Shown here: one piece after another, positions 22,667 to 34,590 of the stretch | How positions within the stretch are numbered: the stretch's first letter is position 1 | Layout: the number at the start of each line of letters is the position of its first letter | From: Telopea speciosissima | Lineage: Eukaryota; Streptophyta; Magnoliopsida; Proteales; Proteaceae | NCBI RefSeq assembly: GCF_018873765.1 | Contig: NC_057924.1 | Coordinates: forward strand, 6,324,001-6,388,000 | Length of the DNA stretch: 64,000 nucleotides | Direction: 5' to 3' | Translations under genes and position numbers: made by a program | Notes under the pieces: generated by a model | The model's database searches: none | Seen by the model: the letters and a program-made list of their open reading frames with translations, nothing else | Told to the model about the DNA's origin: nothing

Positions 22667-22720
22667 TTAAATTTAGATTTCGATTTAGATTTAGATTTGG
22701 ATTTGGATTTGGATTTGGTA
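22667..22720. repeat. Hexamer microsatellite
   Basis: A GATTTA/GATTTG hexamer is repeated about eight times. Confidence 0.9.
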
Positions 22721-23611
22721 GCTCAGAAATTGTTAGGTTTCCAAATATGATGCCAGCATCCCAACATAGATTTGGTTGTAAGAAAGTAAGGATGGATCAT
22801 GAAAGAAAATAATAATAAAATATATATAAAATAAGAAAAGGGGTACTAACAGATACAAATAAATCATTGTCATCGTGGCATAGACTCCAAGATTCCTACT
22901 CACATGTCAAGTTTTAGTTCAAATAGAATTGAGTTCAGATCAACCACTCGTATGTCAAGGCTTTGTGTAAAATTTCATGACGATGCATGTTCTTTTGCTT
23001 CCATAAAAGCCCCTCCATCTATTCTATCGCTAAGAGTGTTTAGAGAGGCATTTGTAGAAGAAAAAGAACATGTATCACTATGAACCCGTATATTCTTCAT
23101 GTAAGATAACAAAACATTAAAAAATTATGAGATATCCAATAGTTGTTGGAGTACCAACAGGGAAGACAACTGCTTGCTCAGTTGGATGGGGTCTTGCCGT
23201 TAGAGTATAAGGTCCCAGCCCCAGGAGGTCACCCTCTCCCTTAACTTCCTGCATCTCTTGTGAAAAATATTTTCCAACAAAATGAGAGCAAGAATTTTCT
23301 TGTTGCGCGTAATTGCATGCACCAAAATGGAATTATCCCCTTTCCCTATGGGTTTGCAAATAGTTCCTTAGGTATCTCTATTTTCCGAAATACTCCTTTT
23401 AATCGGAGCGGGATTCCATTTTAGCCCTTGCGATTACGGATTACGGGCAACAGGAATTCTTGTAGTTGTAGTTAAAGTCTCATTTGGTAGGTAGATAGGA
23501 TATATAGACTAACAAAAAACGACGACTTGTATGACCATACATACATAATGGGGATGCATGTCAATATATCAAGAGGATATTTGAGTGAATTAAGCTCTCT
23601 AATTTTACATA

Positions 23612-23745
23612 TGGCCAAAGGGTGGACCTCGTGCAATGGTAAGGTTCGGAATACACCCTCTCTACAAAGCAAGGGTAAGACGACTGCATACATTATGACC
23701 CTCTCAAACCCTATAATAGCAAGAACCTCGTGTACTAATTTCACA
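23612..23745 (+). mobile_element. Au-type SINE, internally deleted
   Basis: The 5' part CCTCGTGCAATGGTAAGG and the 3' parts AAGCAAGGGTAAGACGACTG and CATTATGACCCTCTCAAACC follow the order of Au SINEs, ending near CTCGTGTAC. The B-box region is missing. Confidence 0.7.
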
Positions 23746-23749
23746 TGAT

Positions 23750-25335
23750 TTCCTCCCAATCTAATGGTCAAAATAATCACGTCACTTTTGAATGTGAGAC
23801 AAGTAGATGCATTAGCCCAAATATTTTAAAAAAATAAAAAAATAAAGATCATATATATTGCACAAAGAAGATCAGAAGATAAGGTTACAAAATTAGAAAC
23901 AATATGGGTAGGAAGGTGAATGTAGATTCTCAATCAACATAAACAAAATCATGAATCAATAGGGACCCACATACAAAGATTTGATGATGAAATCACTGAC
24001 ATCAAAAGATCATATATAGAACCAAACCAAAAAGCCACAAAGAAAATAAAAAACTCATAAGAATCTATGACCTTACTTGGTGATACATTTAAGTACTAAA
24101 TTGCATAAATGGTTTATACTTTACAGTTTATAGAGATGGATTCTATAAGAAAAAGGAGAAAACAAAAGGTATCGGCTGGTTTCATGCATTAATATGATGG
24201 AATATTCTCATACATTAGATTCCATTTAAACGGTTGTGCAGTACGTGAACATTCCTCGCTCACATATATTTGCCTCTCAAGCCTCCTCCAATTCAATTCT
24301 TGTAAGAGTATTAAGAGAGAGAGCAGTACTGTTGCAGTGCTGCACCAAATTTCTGAGAGAAAGAGAAAGACAAGAATTGAATGTGAGGTATCAGAGTCAA
24401 TTAATTAATTAAGAGTTATGGCTGCCACTACACCACCTACCTTCTTCACCAATTACTACTCACTGCATGAGCCATGTTGGATAGATTATGGCTTCTCTCT
24501 CTCTCTCTCTCTCATTTCCTTGGGTTGATTCTGACTCATCAGCCATTACTTATGGGCTCTTTGCTTGCTGCATCTTAGCATGCATGAGAAGAAATTAATA
24601 GTGAGAAAGCAAAAGGAACTGTTTGAGAGCAGAAAATTAATACATTTAGATTCACTAACTACAAATATCAATTTTGGGTTTTGTTCATCTGGTAATAACG
24701 AATAGCCCATATGATCAATTCAAGATTCCCTAGTTCTATTGATGCAATCTTGCCTCTGGTTCTCCAAGCAAATCCAAAAATTAAAGAGAGAGAGAGAGAG
24801 ATATGTCTCATATAGTCATCTCCTAATACAAATAAGAACTATCAAACCCACCTCCCAAAGAAAAAGAAAAAACTAGCTAGTATTGGGCTAACTCCTATAT
24901 AGGGTTCCACTATAATTTATAGTGAGGATTTTTTTTCTGTAATCGATCTAAGAGAGGTATAAGGACGAACCGTTGTAACCCTATTCTCTATTAATAGTGA
25001 AACAGAAATATCTCTATGTCACCGAGAACTTACGAAATCTTACCAAACCACGTAAATCCTTGTATTCGATTGTATTGTTTTAAGTTCTTGATGTTTCTAC
25101 ATAATAAAAGTTAGTTGAACCAGTAGTCTATCAGAATCGTGATGTTCACAAGTAAGAAAGAAGAAGAAGAAGTTGACAATTCAAGCAATAATAGTCTCAG
25201 AAAAAGAAGTGGAGAAGTAGAGGTAGTAAAACAAACAAAAAGGGAGAAGAGATGGGACTGTTCATACCTTGATGGAAGGAGAAAGATAGAGAGTGAGAAA
25301 AAGGGAAGGATGGGGGTTGATATGTATGGATAAAT
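23750..25335. other. Gene-free region 3' of MIR171
   Basis: No protein gene is supported. It probably includes the 3' part of the MIR171 primary transcript (minus strand). On the plus strand at 24418 a short frame of about 59 codons starts MAATTPPTFFTNYY, but half of it comes from a (CT)n repeat, so I do not call it a gene. Confidence 0.45.
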
Positions 25336-25339
25336 ATGG

Positions 25340-25432
25340 ATAAGGAGATATTGACGCGGCTCAATCCAAAACACATGGCTATCATTCATCTAACCATGTC
25401 TTCAAATTGAGTCACGCCAATACCTCCTCTCC
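25340..25432 (-). ncRNA. MIR171: microRNA171 precursor
   Basis: The minus strand folds into a plant miRNA hairpin. The 3' arm holds a 21-nt sequence (complement 25344-25364) beginning UUGAGCCGCGUC and ending AAUAUCUCC, a known miR171 form. The opposite arm (about complement 25405-25425) contains GGUAUUGGCGUGACUCAAUU and pairs along nearly its whole length, with few mismatches. The stem continues inward (CATGTGTTTTGG against TTTGAAGACATG) to a loop of about 15 nt. miR171 directs cutting of mRNAs of HAM-type GRAS transcription factors (SCL6/22/27), controlling meristem maintenance and branching. TA-repeat DNA about 110-130 bp upstream fits a promoter. No coding frame overlaps it. Confidence 0.93.
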
Positions 25433-25537
25433 CACCCCTCATCTCTTCTCTCTCTCTCTCTCTCATGTCAGCTTCCTTTGTGGAGTTTTTCTCTTCTTCC
25501 TTCCTTGGCATGAAGTGAAGAGTATCTGGATCTGGAT

Positions 25538-25561
25538 CTATATATATATATATATATATAA
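25538..25561 (-). promoter_or_regulatory. TATA-like (TA)n tract upstream of MIR171
   Basis: A (TA)12-type run lies about 110 bp upstream of the hairpin on its strand and could serve as core promoter. It could also be only a microsatellite. Confidence 0.4.
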
Positions 25562-26019
25562 CTCAAAAAAGTACTGAGGAATACTGAGCTCAGATCAGTT
25601 GCTGCGCGGGGCGTAAAAGGAAGGAGAACAAAGATAGCCACACACACACAGAGGAAGGGAAGGAGGAGTTGGGGTTGGGGAAGAGGGTTGAGAGAGTGAA
25701 AGATATATAAGAGAGGAGAAGAGAGATCATAAATGGGGTTATGCTTCTCAAAAGAAACTGAAAAAAGTGGTCCTTTACACACTATTGTGGAGAAGGTTTT
25801 GACACAACTAAGCTTCAACCTGAAGAATCAAGAAGTTTTTTCTTTTTCTTCCTGTAGTTATTCTTTGATTTGACGTTTTTCTCTATATTATTAAACCCTA
25901 TCTCTCTCTCTCATATTCATTGTTGGGGTCCTGGGCCTGAAGTGCCGCTGGGGGAAGAGGTGAAGTCATGGAGTGGGCCTGGTTTAATTAATGAGTGGCT
26001 TCTATGGATGCTATGTTAT

Positions 26020-26172
26020 TATTTACCAAAAGCTCCCACACCACAAGGTCTGGGGAGAGTAACAATGTACCGTAGTTTTACCCTAACTTTATAGAGAGGT
26101 TGTTTCTCGATTCGAATCCAAGATCACTGGTTTACAATGGATCAACTTTACCGTTGTGTCGAGATCCACCTT
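26020..26172 (-). mobile_element. Au-type SINE
   Basis: On the minus strand the order is GTGGATCTCGACACAACGGT, then a B-box-like GGATTCGAATC, then GAAACAACCTCTCTATAAAG, then a GGTACATTGTTACTCTCCCC block. This matches the Au SINE plan with mutations. Confidence 0.75.
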
Positions 26173-26548
26173 TTCTCTTGATACAATACTCTTTTAAGAA
26201 GAAAAAAAACGGTGGGGGAGGGTTTCCTACAAAGCCAAAATGGGAATTAAAGGCATAGAAGAGAGAGTATGATCAGGGTTATTAAATAAGAAAGGGACTA
26301 GTGAAAGAGTTGCACACTTGCATGCATGGTTTGGCTTTGTAGGAAAAGAAAACTGTTTTAAATAGAAAAGATAAAAATATTCTAATCCAATGGTTTTTAT
26401 GTAGCGTTTTAGAATCTTAGACTTAGAATGGGAGTATATTCTATCAACCTTTGAAATGAAATGTACTAACCTTTTGTGGTCTTGTTCTACCAAACAAAAA
26501 ACCTATTGTGGGTCTTGCATGACCCTCCAGCCTCATTTTTTTTCCTTA

Positions 26549-26695
26549 TGGGGAAGGGTTTGCTACCGGATTGCATGGGCCCTCCACCAATGCAAGAGCC
26601 AATTAGAGGGTACAAGGGCTATCGATAGGAGGATTTTTCATTTTATAGGGGATAGGGCGATCATTTCACGAGGGTTGTGTCTAGGCATCATTCTT
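26549..26695 (+). repeat. Dispersed repeat family A copy
   Basis: GGGAAGGGTTTGCTACC, then GCACCAATGCAAGAGCCAAT-type blocks, then GGGCGATCATTTCACGAGGG and GTGTCTAGGCATC, in the family order. Confidence 0.7.
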
Positions 26696-26874
26696 TTTTC
26701 CTTTACCTTTTTTTTTTCTAAGAAAAATATTTTCTAAATCGGTTGTTGAAGGTACACTAGCAACCTTTCTCTTTTTCTCTTTCTTCTTTATATTAAATGA
26801 TATATTTAACCGTGATGTACAAAGTCATATGCCACTTGCTCAAAGAACCCTCTCCCATTTTATTTAAGCGAAGG

Positions 26875-27020
26875 GGTTTGCTACCAGGTTGCATGATCCT
26901 GCACCAATGCTGGGGCCAATGGGAACACATGCACAAACATCCAAGGGGAGGGGCGGGGTGATAATTTTACTGTCCCATGTAAGAGGGCATAGGGGACGTA
27001 GCCCGAAATCGTTCTATTTC
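26875..27020 (+). repeat. Dispersed repeat family A copy
   Basis: Starts GGGGTTTGCTACCAGGTTGC and has TGCACCAATGCTGGGGCCAA. It lies only 180 bp from the preceding copy, in the same direction. Confidence 0.7.
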
Positions 27021-28042
27021 CCTTTATTTAATTATAGGAACAATTACATACACGTTCAATACTTCAATGGTTAGGTAGATGTATTAGAATCTAATATTCC
27101 TATACAACGTCAGAACTGTTGATCATGTTCATACAACTGTGTATGAAACCTTTCATTTTAGGACAAAGTTTTTCTCCACCCATAAAGGACGATTCACCCA
27201 CCATCCTAGGATTTTAATATGTTCTCATTGAGAATTTAAATTTGTAGATGTGGACTGATTGATACATACTAAGAGTGAATAGGGATGGGTGGTTTGATTC
27301 AAAGAGCAGTCACCAAGGTTTTAGGACATCCAAGGGTGAAAGAGAGCCACTTGTGACTTGTGAGGGCTAACTATCCTTGGCCGGTGCCTATATTTGACAA
27401 TTGACAAACATAGTAAGAAAGAAAGAAAGAAAAAAAAAAAAACGTGATTCCCTTATTAAAATCCCTTGGACCCACAGGGCCACAGGCCAACCGACCTAAA
27501 ATCTGACAAGATGATCCCAATCTGTTTGGGTCAAGTTGGAACCTTTCTAGTCAGATCTAAATTCCAAAACCCACTTTAGCTGTTAACTCAGCTGACCAAC
27601 AACCATTTGGTTCTATGGGGGTTGGTTCCAACTTTCATAATTCAACTCTTACTATTAAAGTGTTGATTTTGGACCCAAAGGGAACCAACCATGTTACCCT
27701 TTTTTTTTGGGGATAGCAAGAAGAACCTACTACTTAACTACCTTTTAGTTAGTGTTGCCAGAAAAGTCGAAGAAGGATTTGTTTGTGGTGTTAGGTTAAG
27801 GGGATTAGGTAAGTTGGTGCAACTCTTGTTTTTTTACCCTTCAAAGCTACACTCCAAATCTCCAATCGTGTGTGTGTTTCTTTACGACTTTACTTGTGCA
27901 GCCGTGTCACGTATTGCCACGTGTCTCATGCCCCTTGACCGGGTGGCATTCTCTTTCCCTAAAGAAAATTACAGCATGAGACGATTAGAGTATAGAATCC
28001 AACATGCACCCTCTCACATATTCAGATGTGAAGCCCATATTA
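27021..28042. other. No supported gene
   Basis: A 151-codon open frame (27691-28146) runs into the MITE at 28043 and has no domain or coding pattern. I treat it as chance. Degenerate repeat words occur at 27470-27690. Confidence 0.45.
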
Positions 28043-28205
28043 ATGGAAAATTATCTCTTATGAATCTCTCTCCGATACAGTTCCCTAGTACCTCTAATAA
28101 GAGGGGGGTGGACCTCACCCGAGCAGTGTGTTCGGACAGGGGGTAAGGTAGTTATTTTCACCCCCTATAAGAGGAATTGCAAGGAACCATAGGGGATAAA
28201 GATCC
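28043..28205. mobile_element. Foldback MITE, family B, copy 3
   Basis: TACAGTTCCCTAGTACCTCT on the left, GAACCATAGGGGATAAAGAT on the right, and a middle of GGGTGGACCTCACCCGAGCA. Shorter and more worn than copies 1 and 2. Confidence 0.7.
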
Positions 28206-28209
28206 CATA

Positions 28210-29985
28210 TTGATACTCTTAGTTTGACACATTTAGGCCTCATGTGGATGATACCATGCACTACATTTGTGTGGTGTGTAAATTCCTCACGACATAGCAT
28301 CATCGAGAACGTTCTCCCAAAAATTTATTAATAATGACTATAGGGCTCTTCTACGGAGGAAAAAGATTCTATGGCTTTTATGGCTATTGGGTCATCAATA
28401 TTGGGCCTGACCCATTTAAGACATTATAAAAAGGACTAAAGTTTTCTCAAACCTATGGCGAAGGGAGATCGTTAATTTGATCTAGTGATTGGACTCTGTG
28501 GAGGGTGAATGTTACCGTTAACTCCTACCTTCTATTGTATGAGGTCAAAAATACTTTCTCCAATCTAATTAAAGGACAGATCTTATGGTTGAAGTGATTC
28601 TCTCTTCACCATAGGTGATGAAATACACATGCAATTACCAATTTTGCAAGGCAACTGCAGGCTTGAGAACCCCACAAACAGAGGTTGGGTGGTCAGGGGT
28701 GGCATCAGGTAGGGTAGGTTGACCATGGCCTTACCACATCCTCCAAGGAATGCATGAGGCGATTATCCTTATTCTAAGGGTAGGTTAAAGGAGGATCAAC
28801 TTTCATCTTAGTGGTAGGTGGCTAGACAGTTGGGTCTAGCGCAGGGAAGGTTTGAGAGTTTTATCCTCTTATCTCCTTTTCTTTTTGAAATAGTAGTAGT
28901 AATATAGTAGTGTAGTAATAAGTGTGGCTCTCAGTAAATACCTTGTAGGTCCTTGTTTGCCCTGATGTGGGGCTTAGTACCAAAAAAGAAAAAAGTAGGA
29001 TACATATTTACCACTTTCCTTTTACCCTATAGGATATGGGGAAATATACTATTAGTTGGAGGATATTATTTGGGTTGAACTAATGGGCTACTAACGACGG
29101 CCTTTTATGATTGAATTAGGTACCAAAATTTAACAACTACGGATACAAGGCATCCTTATGGTACGGAATAATTCAATTGGCTTGTCATTTTGTAATAAAA
29201 TGAGGTTCTTGATTTGGACCACCATCTATATATTCTCAAAATTCCCCCCTTTTTTCCATGCAATAAAAGAAATTTTTCTACAATTTCGGATGATTCTGAG
29301 TTTTGACTCACATAGCAAGCTTGTTTTAAGAATTTATTTATTTTTATAGGGTAGTTATCCATGTAATAATTCGCCTTATTTTTTGTCAGGGGAATTATTA
29401 TAAGAGAAAAGGTTGGTCACATCGCCAATATACTGCAAACAAACGTTTGTTGTGTCTATCTCTCTCTTCACAACCCTCCCTTTGAATTGACTCCCTTGCC
29501 TCTCTTGTACAATGCCCCATCCCGTTCCCCCTTGGTGCCCCCCCGCTAGCTTACCACATGCAAGTTATGTGTCTATCCTCTCCCTTATTATTATTACTAC
29601 AAAGATTTGTTATTTTCCTATATGTGAGCATCTATTTTGCTATGTGGACAGATGATATATCCATTAACACCATTGGATAGAGAAGACGTGGTCTAGATTA
29701 GCCATGTATCGAATTTTAGTCTAATTTGATCAAATGTCCCTTTTAGTATTGCCCTCATCCTATGTATGCCCATGCATGTACTCGAGTACTCTAGATTTTA
29801 GTATACACTCTTCCAACTCTAAGTTGGAACAAACGATTTGAGTTTAAAAAAATATAAAAAATGATAACTTAGATTTGTCGTGTGACTTCCGAAAACATTA
29901 CCTTCCATTGTTACATGGATGACTACCCTTTTAGGGAATCATATTATAATTAAGTTCAAAATTTTTTTGATCACCGAAAGAGAAA
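28210..29985. other. No gene seen
   Basis: Only chance open frames are present. TGTCTATCTCTCTCTTC and TGTGTCTATCCTCTCCCTT at 29450-29585 resemble the ends of the MITE at 62095-62270, in weakly conserved form. Confidence 0.4.
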
Positions 29986-29989
29986 TAAC

Positions 29990-30823
29990 ACATTCCAAAT
30001 GAAACTTCATATGAAAAGAACCCTCACAATCACTACCAAGACTGTGAGATGGCAAAAATTATTGGTAGCAACACATCGATCAATATTTGTTCTGATTCTT
30101 GTGGTCCCTTCACTCAAGACTCGAGAGTCCCATATCCTAAACTTGTTCATTGCAATCTTGAATTTATTGTTGATCTCATTGACCTTTCTACTAGGGAATG
30201 GAATTTGACCTAGTATCTGCAATCTTCTCATCAAATTTTGCTCTTGAGGTGGCAAAAATTCCATTGAGCTCTACTATTTTTAATGATCGTTGGGTCTTAA
30301 TCTTTGATAAGAAAGGTGTCTTTTCAATCAAAATAGCTTACCATGTATCCAAGTCATCCTCCTCTTTTTCCTCATCATCAAGTAGACCAAAGCCTCTCCC
30401 ATCTTGCACTTGGAAATCTATTTGAAATTTAGATATGGCCCCCAAAATTAAATCCTTTATTTGGAGAGTTTGTCCCGATGGTCTAGCTGAAATTTAACTT
30501 GGTTGAGAGGAATCAAATCTTTGACCCTTCTAATTGTCTATGTTGTAATGAAACTATTGAAATTGTTGTCCATGCCCTTTTATCCTGTAACCATGCTAAC
30601 CTGGCCTGGTTTGGATATCCTTTTTGCCTTCGACCCTCTATGTCTTGCCATACATTTACAGAGTGAGTTAGTCTTGGTTTAAGGTTCTCAGTTTATGTAA
30701 AAGAGATTGCAGGAAACTAGTCTAATGTAATGCTATTTTCTCTTGGGAGATTTGGCGCACAAGAAATAGGAAGGTTTTTAAACAGGTTTCAACTAAATGA
30801 CTAATCCCAATGATACTTTATTC
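29990..30823 (+). mobile_element. L1 LINE fragment with zinc-binding RT C-terminal region (left part)
   Basis: The plus-strand frames read DKKGVFSIKIAYHV, then CTWKSIWNLD, then a PKIKSFIWR-like stretch, then a cysteine-containing NCPCPF-like segment. This is the order of the reverse-transcriptase zinc-binding region of plant L1 elements. Several stops and shifts are present. The element continues at 33527 after an inserted transposon. Confidence 0.8.
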
Positions 30824-33526
30824 TTAGGGTGCGTTTGGTAACGGTCCGAACACCGTTCTTTGCCGTTCTTCCGTTCTTTAAGAACAAAAAAACATGAAAA
30901 TCTGTTTGGGTTGCCGGTTCATTTTTATGTTCTTTTAGAACGAACCAGAGAGAATCTTTGCCAAAAGAACGTTCTTTATAGACCGTCTCAGACACGGTCT
31001 GTAAAGAACGAGAACGACTAGGCAAAAGCAAAAATCGACCAAAACCCGTGAAAATCCATGAAGGTCTTGGTTTGGGGATACAACCTTGCGATCAAACGTT
31101 GGGAAGAGAAGGGGAAGAAAAGGAGAAGAGAAGGAGTAGAGGAGGAGACCTCTACCTGCAACTCCGGCCTTCAAGGTAAGAACAACAAAACACGATCTCA
31201 TATCTCTCTCGCTCTCTATCTTGCTATCTCATTCTCTCTCTCTCTCTCCCTCTCACTCTCTCTGTCTCGTTCTCTCTCTCTCTCTCTCTACCCAGCTGTA
31301 GACCCTCTGGTGTTAGGTCGAAGAAGTCGGATCAAAAGGTATGGATTTCATAAGAAATTGAGCAATTTTAGGGCTTTTGGATAATGTAACACTCTCTCAG
31401 TGTACTGTATTGATTTAGAAATTCTTCATGTTTAAAATTTTTAGGGTTCTTTGTTTAGTAGATAATCTGTGCCTCACTATGTTATCCGTGCTTCAAATTT
31501 TTTAGGGTTCTTTCTCTATTTCGCTATTTAACAAAACGCTTGAGGTGTTTTGTGTCCTAGATGGGTTGTGATTCTTCGTAGGTGGATGTGTAATGGAGAA
31601 AGATAACTCGATTGGGTTTTGAATATGTTGAAAAATTAAAAGTAAAAAACGATAGAGAGGCCCTAAGCCAACCATTATAAGTAAGACTAATAATGAAGAA
31701 CTCTAAACAACAATAGTTAGAGGAGCAAAAGAAAGAGATCTCTTGCAAAAGATATGATGGATGCTAGATTGAAAAGATCTCTTGGCCTTGGAAACATGGT
31801 GGTTAAGGAAAGTAGAAGAAGAGTGGTATCCAATGATGATGTTGATGGCGAAAGTTTAGGAGAAACTAGAAAGGTAAAGCTTATCTTGTTAATTTCTCTT
31901 CCTACTTGTGATCATGAATTGAGGGAAAGAACAAAGTTCTCTCTTCTTTTTCTATTTAAATCTTACCAAGGATTTTGGGTTTCCATGGTTTTGGACAATT
32001 TGCCAGGGAAAATGTGTTTGGGTTCCCTCCGTTCCTCAGGGTAATGTTTTATTAATTTGTCTGTTATATCATATGATTAAAGCTGTAATATATTTCTTGT
32101 GGTAAATCAGTCCATGGTGAAGGCAATATATATAGCAGCTATGAAATTTCAGTGTTAGATTAGGAAGGAAAATGCAAACTTGCATAGCCATACGGAAGAG
32201 AACAATGGGTCTACCTCCCAACCAAAATTTCAACTCCCTTAAGACCTGTCATTGACACAAACAGGCTATGCCCTGTTTTTATAAGACAATCTTTATTTTT
32301 TTCATTTCTAGAGGATCGGCCTGTAGTGGTACAGAAGCAATCCCCAATACCCATTTATTGGCTGCCAAATAGTGTTTCATAAGGCTGTCATGTGGGCTGT
32401 TGAGTCCCTTCCAAGTTATGTTTCACATTGCTGTTGCAATAATAGCACGAAGTGGAGGGAAATGATGAGGAAGAAATCCATTAGACTGTGGTGGTGTGAA
32501 AGGTGCACTCACTCTATGTGGAGTGTTTGAACTCTGAAGTCCCAGGTAAATTTTCAAAGGGAAGATGGGAATCTGGAGTTTCATCTCTTTTCCTTCTCTC
32601 TTTCTAGTTATGCTGGTCTTTTTATTTTCTCCCTTTCTAGTCTCTCTACCCTAACTATATATGATAACAGATCAATCAAGGGTCTTCCCCTTTGAACAAT
32701 TGCTGCCTTCAAACCTGCATAGCTTTGGGGAAGATATGGAAGATGAGATCTCTTTTTCTTCTTGTGAATGGATGTATTCATAACTTCCCTCCTGAATTTT
32801 CATTTTCCTTTTTTTTTTTTCAAGTTAGATGCATTCATGTTGATTCTATTGATTTCCCATTTTGCTGAGATCATAATTCACCTGCTGAATTCCTATTTAG
32901 AAATCTTGCTTGTTAACTTTCTCATGCAAATATTCATTTCAATGCGACTCTTTGCTGATTTCTGCATTAGACCTTTGCTCATTTCATTCCTCATGTGAAG
33001 ATTCATGTTACTATGACCTTTTTGGTTGTATTTCTATTTTTAGATCTCTACTTAATGGGTCTTTAGCTCAAATGGGTAGAGCACTTGGAACATGAGCATG
33101 TTCCAAAGGGATGGTGGTTCGAATCCATCAAGACCATTTTTATTCAACTGTTCATATATAATCAGTTATGACACTAATCCACACAAGAACCCAATATTAA
33201 TGGTATTTTTGAAATTTGACATTTTTATAATTATTTTGGTTATGTTAATGAAATATTTTAATTTTATGCCAAGGTTGGTAAGAGAAAAAAGTGTTTTACA
33301 AGTATTTTTTAGTATAATTTAGAAGGAAATGGCATTATTGTAATTAATATCAAATTTGGAAGAACAGGTTTTACCAAACACCATTTTCGTTCTGAACATG
33401 TTCTTGAGACCATTATCAAACGGTCATTTTCAGTCACAGAACGCCGTTCCAGACTAGAAATGCCAAAGAACGTTTTTAGTTAAGAACGGACGTTCTTTAT
33501 TCAGACCGTTACCAAACGCAACCTTA
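30824..33526. mobile_element. PIF/Harbinger-like element, non-autonomous, TTA TSD
   Basis: The ends are GGGTGCGTTTGGTAACGGTC on the left (30827) and, complemented, GGTTGCGTTTGGTAACGGTC on the right (to 33523), an inverted repeat with one mismatch in 20. Both are followed by GTTCTTT/AAGAACG-rich subterminal repeats. TTA flanks both sides (30824-30826 and 33524-33526), as expected for PIF/Harbinger. The 2.7-kb interior shows no transposase. It contains a (CT)n tract (31200-31290), chance open frames and a tRNA-like unit near its right end. It splits an L1. Confidence 0.8.
33057..33136 (+). tRNA. tRNA-like Pol III unit, atypical anticodon arm
   Basis: The D arm TAGCTCAAATGGGTAGAGCA fits the A box. 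GGTTCGAATCC is a perfect B box within a paired T arm (GGTGG/CCATC). The 5' GGTCTT pairs with AAGACC at the 3' end, and a TTTTT terminator follows at 33137. The anticodon region is unusual: TTGGAACATG and CATGTTCCAA form a long inverted repeat that leaves no normal 7-nt loop, so no anticodon can be named. It may be a tRNA pseudogene, an organelle-derived copy or a Pol III transcript of the transposon. Confidence 0.5.
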
Positions 33527-33900
33527 GCTTATAGGATGTTGCAGGACCTGGTGGCTGCTCCCATTGACATTGCTTCTTCCATCAACAATCGCTCATAGGG
33601 AATCTTTTTTTGGAATGCTCCCATACAAGGATATGCTAAACTAAAAGCTGATGGTGCCTTTATACTTTATCAAATCAAGTATACTAGACATTTGGAGCTT
33701 TGCCTTTAACTGTAATTCTGTTGATTTTATGTTTTGAGGTCTGCAAACTATTTTGCTCATTTTAGCATCATTTGCAATCTCCTCTAATGTTTTTTCTCTT
33801 TGTAAATGGGAGGGAATGTCTCCCTAATTTCTTTGGGATGTGCTTGAACTTGACCGTTGTTTAACGCTATTACATAAATTTCTTTTGGATAAAAGAAAAA
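33527..33900 (+). mobile_element. L1 LINE fragment, RNase H part (right part)
   Basis: Continues the L1 at 29990-30823. The reading gives WNAPIQGYAKLKADGAF, typical of the start of the L1 RNase H domain, before breaks. The poly-A-like end is near 33893-33902. Confidence 0.75.
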
Positions 33901-34399
33901 AATCAGTACCAAAGTACCTTAAACCCCCCCCCCAAAAAAAAAAAAAAAACCTACCAAGTACCAAGTGGCCATAAAAAATTTTTATCTTTTATTTTTTATT
34001 TTACACTTCTCAAAGCTGACCTGTTTGGCGATATTATGGTTCCTCAAATTTGTTAGCATTTCGTTCGTAATATTAGCATTCAAAGGTTTGAAAAATCATA
34101 TTGAAATCAAAAGCGATCGATTCAACTAGGAATTGGTTGACCCCGATTTAGATTAACTCCGATTCCGATCGAATCCAATCAATTTAAGAGTATTCAAATT
34201 AAAATTAATGGAGGCTTATTCCTTACCTCGTTATGAGTTTTGAGTTTTTAAAACTTAAGGCGTTCCTCCAACAATATAGGAATGGGATTTCTTGCCAATC
34301 ATAACTTGATAATAAATAATAATAATAAATGAAATATGAAAAAAAAATAAAAATATGAAATATGAAAATAAGAGGAAAGCAATACAATCCAGCAGGTCA

Positions 34400-34590
34400 G
34401 AAGAATCTTAGCTAAATGGGGTTTGATATATAGGTCTTTGCCCTCCAATAGACTCTATCCGAGGCCATACTTGATACAAGACCTAGACTATGTGTGTTCT
34501 TCCTCACAACTTCTTCTATGGTCATTTTAGTATTGTCCTTAGTTCTTTTAGCTCCTTTAATCAAAATCGTATTCATTACAAAAAAAAATA
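34400..34590 (-). mobile_element. RTE-clade LINE 3' fragment
   Basis: The minus strand reads KGAKRTKDNTKMTIEEVVRK, then SMASDRVYWRAKTY and a stop after NPI. It matches the same ORF end as the element at 3535-3918. Confidence 0.75.

Noticed and set aside
23160..23240. Possible tRNA (TGCTCAGTTGGATGG A-box-like)
   Set aside because: No B box at a proper distance and no paired acceptor stem.
24418..24597. Short frame starting MAATTPPTFFTNYY
   Set aside because: Half of it translates a (CT)n repeat, and it lies opposite the likely MIR171 transcript tail.
27691..28146. 151-codon open frame on the plus strand
   Set aside because: It runs into a foldback MITE, has no domain, and composition does not look coding.
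31058..31384. Frame with long Ser-Leu repeats in the Harbinger-like element
   Set aside because: Translation of a (CT)n microsatellite.
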